Shown piece by piece: positions 23,715 through 35,467 of a DNA stretch of 64,000 bases. How positions within the stretch are numbered: the first letter of the stretch is position 1; every line of letters begins with the position of its first letter. The notes beneath the pieces were generated by a model, which was given only the letters and a program-made list of their open reading frames with translations, did not search any database and was not told the origin of the DNA. The stretch lies in contig VZQC01013302.1 in the NCBI GenBank assembly GCA_009823505.1, forward strand, positions 248,001-312,000, given 5' to 3'. The DNA comes from Rhizomys pruinosus. Taxonomy: Eukaryota; Chordata; Mammalia; Rodentia; Spalacidae. Made by a program: the position numbers and the translations under genes.

Positions 23715-24484
23715 GAGAGCTCCTTAATCCAACCTCTAGGTGGTGATGAGGTTCCCAAATTGTGCTGTTTCTATCCCCCTAAATAGAGACTATCTGAAAC
23801 CCCTCACATTGCTGTAGGCCTAGACTTCTCTGCCCATTAGTGGAGGCCCAGATACTTGCAGACTGCTTGAGAGCACCTGAATCCAGCCTCCACCTAGCAA
23901 GCCTCCCAAATTGTACTGTGCCTGCTGGCTAGTCGGGGCCCAGACCTTAGAAGGATGATTGAGATTATCTGATTGGTGCCTGACTTGGGTCTCTGATGGA
24001 GCTCCTGCTTAGCTGGACAAGAGCCGTCTGGTCCCTCCAGTATAAAATCAAAAGGGAGAACTTGAAACTTAGACCAACCAGCTTTTCAGACCTAATAAGA
24101 AAAACAACAAAGGCACATCAAGAATGAAAATAAAAGTAGTCTTCAACTCAACAAAGGAAAACTTGAATTTCATACCAAAATCACAAAGAACAAAAGAAAT
24201 CCACATGCCAATATCACAATGAAAAAATAATAATATGAAAAAATTCAAATAATTTCCCCATCAAACACCCTAGAGATAACCCAGGACACAGAATTTAATT
24301 GAAGAATTATAAACATAATCAAAAAATTCAATGAATTTAAAGAACACAGAAAAAAATTAAATGAAGTTAGGGATTGACTAGATTCACAAAAGAGAAATAC
24401 TGAAGAAAACTCAGGCTGAAAAGAAGGAAGTAAACAACAAGCCATCTGGAAATGATAGGACAAAGCTTCAGCAATGGACTAAAT

Positions 24485-24577
24485 AAAGTGAAACATACTA
24501 TCAGGACTACAAGATAAAGTGGAACATACTATCAGGACTACAAGATAAAGTGGAACATACTATCAAGACTACAAGAT
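24485..24577 (+). repeat. 31-bp tandem triplication in L1-A ORF1
   Basis: Three nearly identical 31-bp units (GAACATACTATCAGGACTAC core) start at 24485, 24516 and 24547. They lie in the ORF1 coiled-coil zone, where length variation is known, but 31 is not a multiple of three. Confidence 0.9.
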
Positions 24578-25629
24578 AAAGTTGAAGAACTAGACCACTC
24601 AAGCAAAGATTATGAAAATTTTAGAAAACACAGAAATTGAGTATACTAAAATATGGGAGACAATAAAGGACCAAATTTGCACATTATAGGCATAGAAGGA
24701 GATGAATCTCAGGATAATGGTTTTGACCAGATCTTCAACAGGATTGTAGAAGAAAATTTCCCCAAATTAAGGAAAGATATGCCCATAGAAATAAAAGAAG
24801 CACATAGAACAACAAGTACACAGGACCACAAAAGATACTCCCCAAGGCATATCATAGTAAAAACAGTAAATGTACAGAACAAAGATAAAATACTAAAAGC
24901 TGGGGGGGAAAACAAGTATCACATAAAGGAAAAAAAAAAACATTGCAATTACATTACACTGATTTTTCAATGCAAACTATGAAAGACAGAAGAGCCTGGA
25001 CCAAAATATTCCAAGTTCTAAATGATTATAGATGACAACCCAGAATATTTTACCGAGCAAAAATGACTATTATAGTTGAAGGAGAAAGGAAATTCTTCCA
25101 TTACATGAATAGGCTGAAAGAATTCATGTCCAGAATACCAGCCCTTCAGAGAATACTTGAAACAATACAAAGAGATAAAGAAAGAAACACCTATGGCAAA
25201 CAGGCAACAGAAAGAATTGAAATGAAGTATAACTGTAGAAATACAAAGTTAGACTAAGAATGCAAACAGAAATTAAAATTAACCAGTGCATATTGTTCAG
25301 TAATAACTTTAAATATCAATGGGCAGAACTCCTCAGTAAAAAACACAGTATAGTTGAATGGATTAACCAACAAAATCCATCTTTTTGTTGTCATGATGGA
25401 ACGCATTTCAACTTTAAGGACAGGCGCTACCTTAAGGCGAAAGGATAGAAAAATATAATCTAAGCAAATGTTACTAAGAAGCAAGCAGAAGTTGCAATTC
25501 TAACATCTGACAAAAAGGACTTCAAATTAAAACTAGTCAGAGGAGATAAAGAGGGTCACTTCATTCTTATCAGAGGAAAAATTAGCCAAGATGTTACAGT
25601 CATGAATATATATGCACCATGTATGTGTA

Positions 25630-25752
25630 GTCTTTCTCTAATTGCTTCATATTGGTATGTGGAAAGGCCCCTGATCTTTGTAAATTAATTTTGTAATCTG
25701 CCCCTTTACAAAAAGTATTAATCATTTCTAGGAGATTTCTGGAGGAATTTTT
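25630..25752 (-). mobile_element. Inverted L1 ORF2 (RT region) piece
   Basis: TTTGTAAATTAATTTTGTAA, CCTTTACAAAAAGTATTAA and TAGGAGATTTCTGGAGGAA read as the antisense of the L1 RT region, inside a plus-strand L1. It is followed at once by a sense L1 3' end, the arrangement left by 5' inversion. Confidence 0.55.
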
Positions 25753-25753
25753 G

Positions 25754-26135
25754 ACACTGACTAGACCTCAGTGGATGAACTTGTATTGAGGAACATCCTG
25801 GGACAGTAACTTGGCCTTAACACAAATGACAGCATGTATAGATTCTAGCGTTGGCTGGAGGAGGGTGCCAATGGGGAAGGGGTTATAAAGGTGATTAAGA
25901 TTGTTTGAGGTGTTCTGTATGAAATACATACAATTCAATAAAACCATTTTTAAAAGACATGTAGAAAAGTACCTTTAATGACACTTCTCATAGTATACAC
26001 ATGTAATTATGAGAATAGTTCAAAAGAGTTCAAAAGTTCTCCTTCTAGATATCACATGCTAACAAAATAAATCCTAAATTCCAGGAATAGACTCCTTCTC
26101 TAGAGGCTATTTGCCAGAGTTTCCATAAATCCTCA
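25754..26135 (+). repeat. Copy of an L1 3' end plus its downstream flank
   Basis: Aligns with 29688-30096: ACACTGACTAGA, GGATGAACTTGTATTGAGGA, GGGGAAGGGGTTATAAAGGT, then past the L1 end (ATACAATTCAATAAAACC) for about another 180 bp. A six-base A-run follows at 26137-26142. Confidence 0.85.
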
Positions 26136-27132
26136 GAAAAAATATCTCAGAATAAACCTGGCCAAAGAAAATAAAGATCTCTACAATGACAAATTTAAAT
26201 CTTTAAAGAAAGAGATTGAGGAAGACATCTGAAGACAGAAGATATACTTATGGATTGGAAGAATTAATATTTTGAAAATGATCATTCTACCAAAAGCAAT
26301 ATACAGCTTCAATGCAATGTCAATCAAAATCTCCCTGCTCGACAGAATTAGAAAAAAATTCTAAAATTCGCATTGAAGCACAAAAAAAAAACAAACAAAT
26401 AGCCAATGCAGCCCTGAGAATAAAGAGCAGTGCAGGGGGGATTACTATACCAGATTTTAAACTATATTTAGAACTATAGTCATGAAAAAAACATGGTACT
26501 GACACAGAAGTAGACCTCTGGATCACTGGAACATAACTGAAGACCCAAACATAAGTACATGCAATTTCAGCTACTTCATATTTGACAAAGGGGCTAAAAA
26601 CACTTAGTAGAGGAAAGAGAGCATCTTCAGCAAATGGTGCTGGCAAAACTGGATCTCCACCTGTAGAAGAATCAAATTAGACACTTATCTTTCACCTTAC
26701 AGAGAAGTCAAATCTAAATGAATAAAAGACCTCCATGTGAACTCTGAAACTCTGTAACTGTTAGAAGATAATATTGGCAGTAACCTATAAGATATAGCCC
26801 TAGTAAAGGACTTTCTAAATAGGACATCATTTGTTCAGCAATTAAAGTTAACCAACATGTGGGATCTCATAAAACTAGAAAGCTTCTGTACAGCAAAAGA
26901 AACAATAAGGGAAGTGAAGAGAAAATCCACAGAGTGTGAGAAAACATCAATGACACACTTGACCATGGTTTAACATCCAGAATATATAAAGAATGCATAA
27001 AACAAAGAATCAAGAAAGCAAGTGACCCACCCAATGGGCTAATTATCTGAAGAGAGGTTTCTCAAAAAAAAAAACAAACAAACAAAAAAAAAAAACAAAG
27101 ATGCTAAGGAACATTGTTCAACATCATTACTA

Positions 27133-27384
27133 TTTTTTTAATATTTTATTTATTTATTTATTTATTTATTTGTATGAATATACCGTCTGCATGTAGGTTT
27201 GTGCACCCGTGTTGTGCAATGCCGCTGAGGTCAGAAGAGGGTGTCGGATTCCCCTGGAACTGGAGTTCTCCTGGAATTGGAGTTACAGACGGTTCTCAGC
27301 TGCCATGTGGGTGCTGGGGGTCGAACCCTGGTCCTCTGTAAGAGCAGTCGGGCCTCTTAACCGCTAGGCCATCTCTCTAGCCCC
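27133..27384 (-). mobile_element. B2 SINE, young, with internal duplication and TSD
   Basis: Reverse B2 flanked by ATCATTACTA at 27123-27132 and 27385-27394. It contains two adjacent GGAACTGGAGTTCTCC / GGAATTGGAGTT blocks. It interrupts L1-A, so it is younger. Confidence 0.93.
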
Positions 27385-27579
27385 ATCATTACTAGTTACT
27401 GAAATGCAAATTGAAGCTACTTTAAGAATTCATCTTGTCCCTGTCAGATTGGCTAAGATCAAGAGAACAAATGATATCAAATGTGGAGAAAGGGGAATGC
27501 TCATTCACTGCTGGTTGGATGGCAAACTCGTTCAACCCCTATGGAAAACAGGGTGAAGAACTCTTAAATAACTAAAAAT

Positions 27580-27718
27580 GGCCAGGCTTGGTGGCACACA
27601 CCTTTAATCCCAGTGCTTTGGAGGCAAAGGTAGTCTGATCTCCGTGAGTTCAAAGCCAGCATGGTCTACATAGTGAGTTCTAGGCCAGCTGGGACCACTG
27701 GGAGACCCTGTGTCTAAA
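27580..27718 (+). mobile_element. B1 SINE
   Basis: GGCCAGGCTTGGTGGCACAC, AGTTCAAAGCCAGCATGGTC and GGGAGACCCTGTGTCTAAAA. It is inserted in L1-A and moderately diverged. Confidence 0.88.
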
Positions 27719-28381
27719 ATACTATCATTTGAATCTATCATTTGACCCAGTTATACCATGCCATGGCATACACCCAAAGAACGCATCCTACTGAAGAGAT
27801 ACTTGTTCATTCATGTTTATTTTGCTGCTCTTTTCACAATAGCTTAGAGATTGAAGCAACCTAAGTGTCCCTCACAGAAAAGTTGATTATGAAAATGTGG
27901 TACATTTACACAATGGAGTTCTGCTCAGTGGTAAAGAAAGATGAAATGATGAAATTTTCAGGGAAGTGGATGAAACTAGAAACTGTTATGCTAAGTGAAG
28001 TTAACACAGATTCAGCAAAACAAACAACATATGTTCTTCCTCATTTGTGGATCCTAGCACCGAATCCTTATATTTGAGTATGTATTCTGATGCGAATGCA
28101 GGAAACAGGAAAATGGAAAGAAACCAAGGATGTAAAGGGAAAGAAGAAATCTGAGAGAGAACAATATTTGTCAGAGATAGATGTTACTAAGGGAGAAATG
28201 GTAAAATGGGCATATTTAAATGAAAGGGGATAGGGAGGATAATAGAAGAAAATTTGGGGATAAAAGGAAAGAAGGAGCTCATGAGATGTACCAGACCATT
28301 AGAGACCTGTATTATCAAGGGAAAAATGGAGATAATTGAGACACTTTAAGTGGAGAAAGAATAGATGGGGGGTTAGACAGG

Positions 28382-28384
28382 GAG

Positions 28385-28440
<56 letters not shown>
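28382..28440 (+). repeat. (GA)n microsatellite
   Basis: A nearly pure GA run of about 55 bp in the L1-A 3' UTR. A pure purine mirror repeat of this kind can form triplex DNA. Confidence 0.95.
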
Positions 28441-28443
<3 letters not shown>

Positions 28444-29687
28444 TAAGTGGTGCATAGCTAGTGTAAAAAACACAGGAAATCATATCAGTCAAATGGAAAA
28501 TTACACATAAAATATCTCTATGAGTTCATGTGTATTAGCTGAAGGCTATCAAACAAACAATAGTGCCAAACAGGAGTAACCTTCCTTTCAGTTGCTGAAA
28601 ACAGTATTCCAAAAGACTACCAACATTACATAGGCTATTGCTTCAAGTCTTGATTGCCTCTCAGAACTTGAAGATAAGACCCTATTCCCAAACATATTTC
28701 TCAAACTGGATTTGGAGCAACGGAGCTCAAACTGACCTGGAAACCACTTCCCCTCAAGGCTAGCTCTCATAGCTTTGGAGAGGAATGCTCAACCTGCAAA
28801 GGGAGACCATCAATTTATGGTCAAATAACAACTTTAAGACCAACTAACCACATCAATAACTGGCACATCATATACAATTGGTGCATTTTTATCTTTGGGG
28901 CAATCAATAGCTACCTAATTTGATTTAAAGCATACTCAATGGAGGAAACTCACATGTGGTACTGTAAACCCTGCCAAATACACATGGATGCAAAGGTCAT
29001 ATATCTTAGAAAGTCCCCAAGGCTGTCACATACCTAGACTAATGTAATTTTTGCTATGTGCAAAATATGTAACCTTATAGTTATAGTCCAGCATCTTAGT
29101 CATCTCATCAAAAAAGCTACTCTTGTACCAGATGAAGACTATTACAAAATACCACAACTGGTCACACACAGACATTATCTGTGAATTACCCACATCTAAG
29201 TGACACATCTACAATGCAAGTTCTAAACTTAAGGCTCATGAACATAGAACAATTGGGAACACTAGTGCATCTCTCAGTTCTCATCAATGAAGCTCCCTTA
29301 TGCAACAGAGTTCCAGGGATACAAAAGGTCACACATGGCTAAAGTATGGAGATTAGGAGTCTATAGAGTTTGGGTCCTTGAAAACTCCTACATTAAGCTT
29401 CACTCATCCAGGGCTCAGCGACTATTGCAGAGGGGATGAAAGAATTTTAAGAGACAGGGAGGAGGTGTATTAATGCCATAAAATATGGCATTAAAATCAT
29501 ACAAACTCCTTTGTCCCTGCTCATATTAACCTACAACATGCACAAGACTCATGCCAACTCAAGCAGAAAAAAACCACAGCATGAACTGGAGTAATGGAAA
29601 ACAAACCTTAATTTTAGCAGAAGAAATATTTGCAGCTGTTTACTTTTGCATGAAGAAGAGCTGATCTTAATGTGAGAGACCCTGGAT

Positions 29688-30096
29688 ACACTGACTAGAA
29701 CTCAGTGGATGAACTTGTATTGAGGAATATCCTGGGACAGTAACTTGACACAGTAGGCCTTAACACAAATGACAACACGTATAAATTCCAGGGTTGGCTG
29801 AAGGAGGGTGCCAATGGGGAAGGGGTTATAAAGGTGATTAAGATTGATTTTGAGGTGTTCTGTATGAAATACATAAAACTAAAAAACATTTTTTAAAGGC
29901 ATGTAGAAAACTACCTTTAATGACACTTCTTATAGTATGCACATGTAATTATGAGAATAGTTCAAAAGAGTACAAAATTTAGGATTTATTTTGTTAGCCT
30001 GTGATATCCTTCTAGATATCTAACAAAATAAATCCTAAATTCCAGGAATAGACTCCCTCTCTGGATGTTATTTTCCAGAGTTTCCATAAATCCTCA
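29688..30096 (+). repeat. L1-A 3' terminus and flank, partner of 25754-26135
   Basis: Same sequence as 25754-26135 at roughly 85-90 percent by eye. It continues past the L1 end at about 29900 into the flank and includes a 22-bp-arm hairpin (29976-30041). Confidence 0.85.
29976..30041. repeat. Inverted repeat, 22-bp perfect arms, 22-bp loop
   Basis: Left arm 29976-29997 (AATTTAGGATTTATTTTG...) and right arm 30020-30041 are perfect reverse complements. The loop holds a further partial GATATC palindrome. Confidence 0.9.
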
Positions 30097-30575
30097 AACA
30101 ATTCTTGTCATCGTACCTGTTCTTGGTTACCCACCAGAAAGGATGATAAGAATCTATCACTTATGACACTACATACCTGAGCTTTAGAACAAACTAGGAG
30201 AAATAAGTACTGGGTACTTATTTCAGAGTTCTATAGGGTGCTATGCATGCTATAGGAAGTAAAAACTAATCATTAATCTTACCCAGCTGTTAATCCTGCT
30301 AATTAAAACAACAACTGGACTGGCAAGGCATGCCCACCAGTTCAATAGCTGTATGAATATGTAACCAAGGCCTCTCTGATTGGACTTAAGTTCCACTTTA
30401 AAAGATGGGTCCCATACCTGATGGTGGTAATAGTTAAAATTATTTCGTCATGTGGAAACTTTTTGCAAATCTTGGTGGTTACTTGTTTAGCATGATAAAA
30501 GATATATGTTTTATGGTATTTTAAAGTAATTTTTTATTTAATAAAAAGGAAATTACTTTAAAATATTTTATTTAT
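30097..30575. other. Unrecognised AT-rich sequence
   Basis: No ORF or known repeat is seen between the L1-A flank and the next B2. Confidence 0.4.
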
Positions 30576-30576
30576 G

Positions 30577-30822
30577 GGGGCTGGAGAGGTGGCCTAGCGG
30601 TTAAGAGCGCCGACCGCTCTTACAGAGGACCTGGGTTCGATCCCTAGCACCCACATGGTGGCCGAGAACCTTCTGAAACTCCAATTCCAGGAGAACTCCA
30701 GTTCCAGGGGAATCCGACACCCTCTTCGGACCTCCGCGGCATTGCACAACACGGGTGCACAAACCTGCATGCAGACAGTACATTCATATACATACATAAA
30801 TAAATAAAATTAAAAATATATT
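30577..30822 (+). mobile_element. B2 SINE, young, internal duplication
   Basis: GGGGCTGGAGAGGTGGCC head with intact A and B box words (TGGCCTAGCGG, GGTTCGATCCC), the double AACTCCAATTCC / AACTCCAGTTCC block and a TAAATAAATAAAA tail. The flanks share AATATTTTATTTAT-like words. Confidence 0.93.
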
Positions 30823-30829
30823 AAAAATA

Positions 30830-31055
30830 CTTTATTTATTATTTATTATTATATTTTATGTATATGAGTTGTAACCTGTCTGTATGTAAGAGTACTCATG
30901 TCACGCAATGACTAGGAGGTCAGAAGAGGGTGTCAGATCTCCTGGAACTGGAGTTATGGACAGCTGTTAGCTGCCATATGGGTGCTGGGAACTGAACCCA
31001 GGTCTTCTTCAAAAGCAGCTAGTTTGCTTAACCACCCAGGCATCTCTCCAGCCCC
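30830..31055 (-). mobile_element. B2 SINE, older, single block
   Basis: Reverse B2: TTATTTATT tail, CTGGAACTGGAGTTATGGAC, AGGCATCTCTCCAGCCCC. It lies head-to-head across the tail of the B2 at 30577. Confidence 0.88.
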
Positions 31056-31174
31056 CTTTTCCTTTGCTTAATAAGAGATTCTCCTATCACTGCCACCCAT
31101 CTTACTGTAAGAGTGGTGGAATCCCAGATAATTTGAGGTTTTTAAAAAAGTCTAGAGTCTCAGGTGCTAGAGAT

Positions 31175-31410
31175 AGCATGTTATTTGTGCTTCTGAGTTT
31201 GGCTCAATTCACTTAACAAAATGATGTTTCCAGTTCCATCCATTTTTCTGCACACAAAAAATTTCATTTTTCTTTGTATTGTATATTTATGGCACATTTT
31301 CTTCATCCATTGATCTGTTAATTTGAATCTGGGCCGATAACAAAACATGGCTATAGTAAATATTCCTGTAAATGAAAAAGTACAGGTATTCCTATTTTAT
31401 TATGTTTTAG
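31175..31410 (-). mobile_element. L1 fragment, ORF2 3' end, antisense
   Basis: TTGGCTCAATTCACTTAAC, GATGTTTCCAGTTCCATCC and TCTTCATCCATTGATCTG are antisense to the ORF2 C-terminus. Old. Confidence 0.7.
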
Positions 31411-31491
31411 AAGTGTTTGATGTATAATATTTTAAGTAACTAGGTGAAAACCAAACATCAGTTTCTCTTCAAAACAAATAAAATCTGGGCA

Positions 31492-32665
31492 GGTAAGATG
31501 GCTCAGCTAGTAAAGATGTTTGCTACCAAATCTGATTTTTTTTTTCACATAAATTTAATTATTTATTTATTTTTAACAAATCTAGACCCGTGTTCCCACT
31601 CATTCCCCCACCCCGCCAGAGCTCATGCATTCTGCCAAACATGCTTTCCATCTCTTAGTCTTTCTCAATATTTTCCATGGGGAAGTTGACTGTTTTGAGC
31701 AGAAGTTCACTGTTTCAGTCAGTTCTTTGATGTAGTCTTTTCTGTTGTTGTTGTTGTTGTTGTTTCCAAAATGCATTATGCCCAACTGCTTTGGACAAAA
31801 GCTCAGGGGGCCCTACACAAGAAATACTTACAACTGGGTAATTGGCACTAGCATCCACAGATGAGGGATACCATTCGTCGTTTGTTTTTCTGGGACTGTG
31901 TTACTTCACTCAGCATGATGTCCTCTAGCTCCAGCCATTTTCCTGCAAAGCTCGTGATGTCGTCTTTCTTTACTGCTGCATAGAACTCCATTGTGTAGAT
32001 GTACCACATTTTCTCTATCCACTCGTCAGTTGAGGGGCATTTAGGTTGGTTCCAGCTCCTTGCTATTGTGAAGAGAGCTGCAATAAACATGGCCGTGCAT
32101 GTATCTCTGTGGTGGCGTAAGTCTTGAGGGTACATGCCCAGGAGTGGTATGGCTGGGTCGGGTGGCAAGTTCATTCCAAGTCTTCCAAGGGTTCTCCACA
32201 CTGCTTTCCATAGTGGCTGTACGAGTTTACATTCCCACCAGCAGTGGATGAGTGTTCCCCTTTCCCCACAACCTCTCCAGCACTTGGTATCATTTGTTTT
32301 CTTGATCCTAGCCAGTCTTATTGGAGTAAGATGATATCTTAAAGTGGTTTTCAATTGCATTTCCTTAATGATTAGTGATGTTGAGCAGTTCTTGAGGTGT
32401 TTCTCAGACATCTCTAATTCCTCGCTTGTGAAGTCTCTGTTCAGTTCTTTGCTCCATCTATTGAGTGGGTCATTTGTTTTCTTTTTTCTTTGTTTTTTGA
32501 GTAGTTTATATATTCTGGAAATCAATGCTTTGTCAGATGTATCTGCAGTGAAGGTTTCCTCCCACTCTGTGGGCCAAATCTGATTTTGATCCAGATACCA
32601 CAAATGCTAAAAGGAGAGAAGCATTCCCCCAGGATGTCCTTTGTTCTCTGTGGTATGGAACCACA
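31492..32665 (+). mobile_element. B3 SINE split by a young L1
   Basis: The left half (GGGCAGGTAAGATGGCTCAG, to 31539) and the right half (GATCCAGATACCACAAATGC, AAGGAGAGAAGCATTCCCCC, from 32588) form one B3 when the intervening L1 is removed. Confidence 0.7.
31540..32573 (-). mobile_element. Young 5'-truncated LINE-1 (L1-C) with 14-bp TSD
   Basis: A 1.03-kb minus-strand insertion flanked by CCAAATCTGATTTT at 31526-31539 and 32574-32587. The ORF2 C-terminus is open from the insertion point to its stop at 31848, about 240 residues. It has the CX3CX7HX4C zinc knuckle ([14 protein letters not shown]...C), KMWYIYTMEFYAAVKK and SLICGC at the end. The 3' UTR carries a (TTG/CAA)n run (31744-31762) and a G-rich tract, then a degenerate A-tail. 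The intact frame and perfect TSD indicate recent insertion. It has no EN or RT domain, so it cannot mobilise itself. Confidence 0.93.
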
Positions 32666-32754
32666 GATGAAAGGCATTCAGCAAGTCTTGGAAAATCGAA
32701 GAAAGCGCACTTAAACACCAATCTGCTCACTGAGCGATGAGTTAGAAGTTCTCT

Positions 32755-32885
32755 ATGGTTTTGTTTTATTTCTAATACAAGCTCCCACGTATCCCAGGCT
32801 GGCCTGGAATTTACTGGGTATCCAAGTGTGTTCTTCCTGGAGTTTCTGATCCTCTACCTACCTAGAACCAGGATTAAAGGTATGT
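32755..32885 (-). mobile_element. B1-type SINE, degenerate
   Basis: CCCAGGCTGGCCTGGAATTT, GAGTTTCTGATCCTCTACC and ACCAGGATTAAAGGTATGTG in reverse order of an old B1 or B4-left arm. Confidence 0.65.
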
Positions 32886-35350
32886 GAAAAAATTGATAAA
32901 AATAAGCAAAGACAAAAACCACATGAACATCTCAATTGGAGCAGAAAAGCCTTTGACAAGATCCAGCATCCCTTCATCTTTAAAGTCCTAGAGGGAATAG
33001 GACTGAAAGGAACATTCCTCAACATGAACAAAGCCATATATAGCAAACCTACTTCCAACATCATCCTAAATGGAGAAAATTGGAACCATTTCCCTTAAAG
33101 GAAGGAACCCAGCAAGGCTGCCCCTTATTGCCACTCCTCTTCAACATAGTGCTTGAAACACTTGCTATAAGGGTGGTAAGACAAGAGAAGGAAATTAAAG
33201 GAGTACTAATTGGAAAAGAAGAAGTTAAGATATCCCTTTTTGCAGATCATATGATAGTTTACCTAAGGGATACTAAAAACTCCACCAGAAAACTTCTAGA
33301 AATGATTAAGAGTTTTAGTAAAGTGTCAGGCTGCAAAATTAACAGAAAAATCAATATCCTTTCTTTACATAAACAAGAAACAAGTGAAGAAAGACTATAA
33401 GAAGACCTTACCACTCACAATAGCCTCAAAAATAATAAGATACCTGGAAACAAACCTACCCAAAGATACCAAAGACCTCTACAGCAAAAATTTTAAACCC
33501 CTGAAGGAGATTGAAAATGACATCAAAAGATGGAAAAACCTCCCATGCTCATGGATTGCTAAAATTAACATAGTAAAAATGTCCATTGTACCCAAATTGA
33601 TATATGGATTCAATACAATCCTAATCAAAATCCCTATGAGCTTCTTTGCAGACTTGGAAAAATAAATCCTTAAATTCATATGGGAAAACAAAAGACCCTG
33701 AATAGCTAAAGCAAACCTGAGTGAAAAATGCAATAGGGGGGGGGGGGGTTGCTCTACCAGAATTCAAACTATCTTACAGGGCCATAGTCACAAAGACAGC
33801 CTGGTATTGGCACAAAAACAGACCCATTGACCAATGAAACAAATTGAAGATCCAAACTTTAGTTCATACAATTTTAGCCACCTCATATTTGACAAAGGGG
33901 CAAAAAAAAAAAAAACCTCAATAGAGGAAGGATAGCATCTTCAACAAATGGTGGTGGCAAAATTGGATAATCATTTGTAGAAGAACAAAATTAAACCCCT
34001 ACCTCTCACCCTGTACAAATAAACTCCAAGTGGATCAAAATCTCAATGTAAAGCCTGAAACCCTGAAGGTTATAGAAGAAAAAGATGGCAACAACCTACA
34101 AGACATAGGCATAGGAAAAGACTTTCTAAATGAGACAGCAGCTGCACAGGAAATAAGGTCAACTGTTGACAAATGGGACCTCATTAAACTCAAAAGCTTC
34201 TGTACAGTGAAAGAAACAATCAAGGAAGTGAGGAGGAAACCCACAGAGTGGGAGAAAACTTTCACCACAGATACATCTGAAAAATATTGATTTCCAGAAT
34301 ATATAAACTACTCAAAAAACAAAGAAGAAGAAAACAAATGACCTACTCAAAAGATGGAATAAAGAGCTGAACAGATAATTCACCAGTGAGGAACCAAAGA
34401 TGGCTGAGAAACATCTTAAAAAGTGTTCAACATCATTAATAATTAAGGAAATGCAAATTAAAACCACTCTCAGATATCATCTCATTCAAACACGACTAGC
34501 TAAGATCAAGAAAACTAAAGACACCAAATGATGGAGAGGTTGGGGGGGGGGAAGGGGAATAGTCATCCACTGCTGTTAGGAATGTAAACTTGCAAAACCA
34601 TTATGGAAAGCAATGTGGATAAGCCTTAAAAGACTCAAAATGAGCCAACCACCTGATCCAGTCATACCACTCCTGGGTATATACCCAAAAGACTCATCCT
34701 ACCACAAAGATACATGCACAACCATGTTTATTGCAGCTCTCTTCACAATAGTGAAGAGCTGGAACCAAGCCAAATGCCCCTCAATATATGAGTGGATGAC
34801 AAAAATGTGGTACATCTACACAATGGAGTACTATTCAGCAGTAAAGAAAGATGACGCTATGAACTTTGCAGGTAAATGGAGCTTGAACTCATTATGCTAA
34901 GTGAAGTAACACAGTCCCAGAAAAAAAAGATGAATAGTTTCCCTCATTTGTGGATACTAACACTAAATCCCCTAGATGAAAGGCAAACTGAAGAACATTA
35001 TTGTTTTATTTCTGTTTATCTGAAAACAACTATCTTGTTATAATGTAAATATCTTAATGGACTCTATAATCCACCCACCACTTATTTTCAGACTCTGCAA
35101 ATTACTGTATATGTGTGGAGAGTATGTATCTATATTTTAGAGTAATATAAAATTAATGGAGGAAAATGTGAATTACTAAACATAAAAAAAGACTGAGAGA
35201 AAGATGCAGGACAGTTATGGCAGAGTGCATGATCTGGGATGAGGTGGGGGAAAAGGAAAAGGAATATGCTTAAACTGAATTGAAAGAAGATGTCTGAAAT
35301 ACACAAAACATCAATAAAAGCACTAATTAAATAAAAAAATAAAATAAAGT
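32886..35350 (+). mobile_element. LINE-1 fragment (L1-D): RT to 3' UTR, inactive
   Basis: A 5'-truncated plus-strand L1. It starts in the ORF2 RT domain. The fingers/palm motif reads [18 protein letters not shown] (33110-33163), but the polymerase box reads FADHMIVYL instead of FADD (33238-33264), losing a metal-binding aspartate. Downstream blocks (33384-33665, 34030-34290, 34613-34900) are the ORF2 C-terminal half in shifted frames, ending in KMWYIYTMEYYSAVKK. A 3' UTR with AATAAAAGC follows. Confidence 0.88.
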
Positions 35351-35467
35351 TCAGAAAACATGAAAAGCAAAAACAATGTAATAAATGTATGAGATTCAGT
35401 TTATAAATATTATGAAGGCTATAATGTACATTAACTGCTCTGACACCATCAATGGCATTTGAGGGTT

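Larger units (their letters stand above)
23715..29900 (+). mobile_element. Old near-full-span LINE-1 (L1-A), broken and nested
   Basis: Order of parts: 5' UTR (23715-24060) with two related units of about 160 bp; ORF1 with the RRM region (24653-24910; PNLHIIGIEG, SPRHIIVKTVN) and C-terminal domain (25030-25230; GERKFFHYMNRLKEFMS); ORF2 endonuclease start (25265-25625, many stops); a rearranged segment (25630-26135); the ORF2 part after the RT (26140-27065); the zinc-knuckle and ORF2 end (27385-28010; KMWYIYTMEFCSVVKK); and a long Lx-like 3' UTR (28080-29900). A B2 and a B1 sit inside it. About 1.7 kb of ORF2, including the RT core, is missing. It cannot move. Confidence 0.8.
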
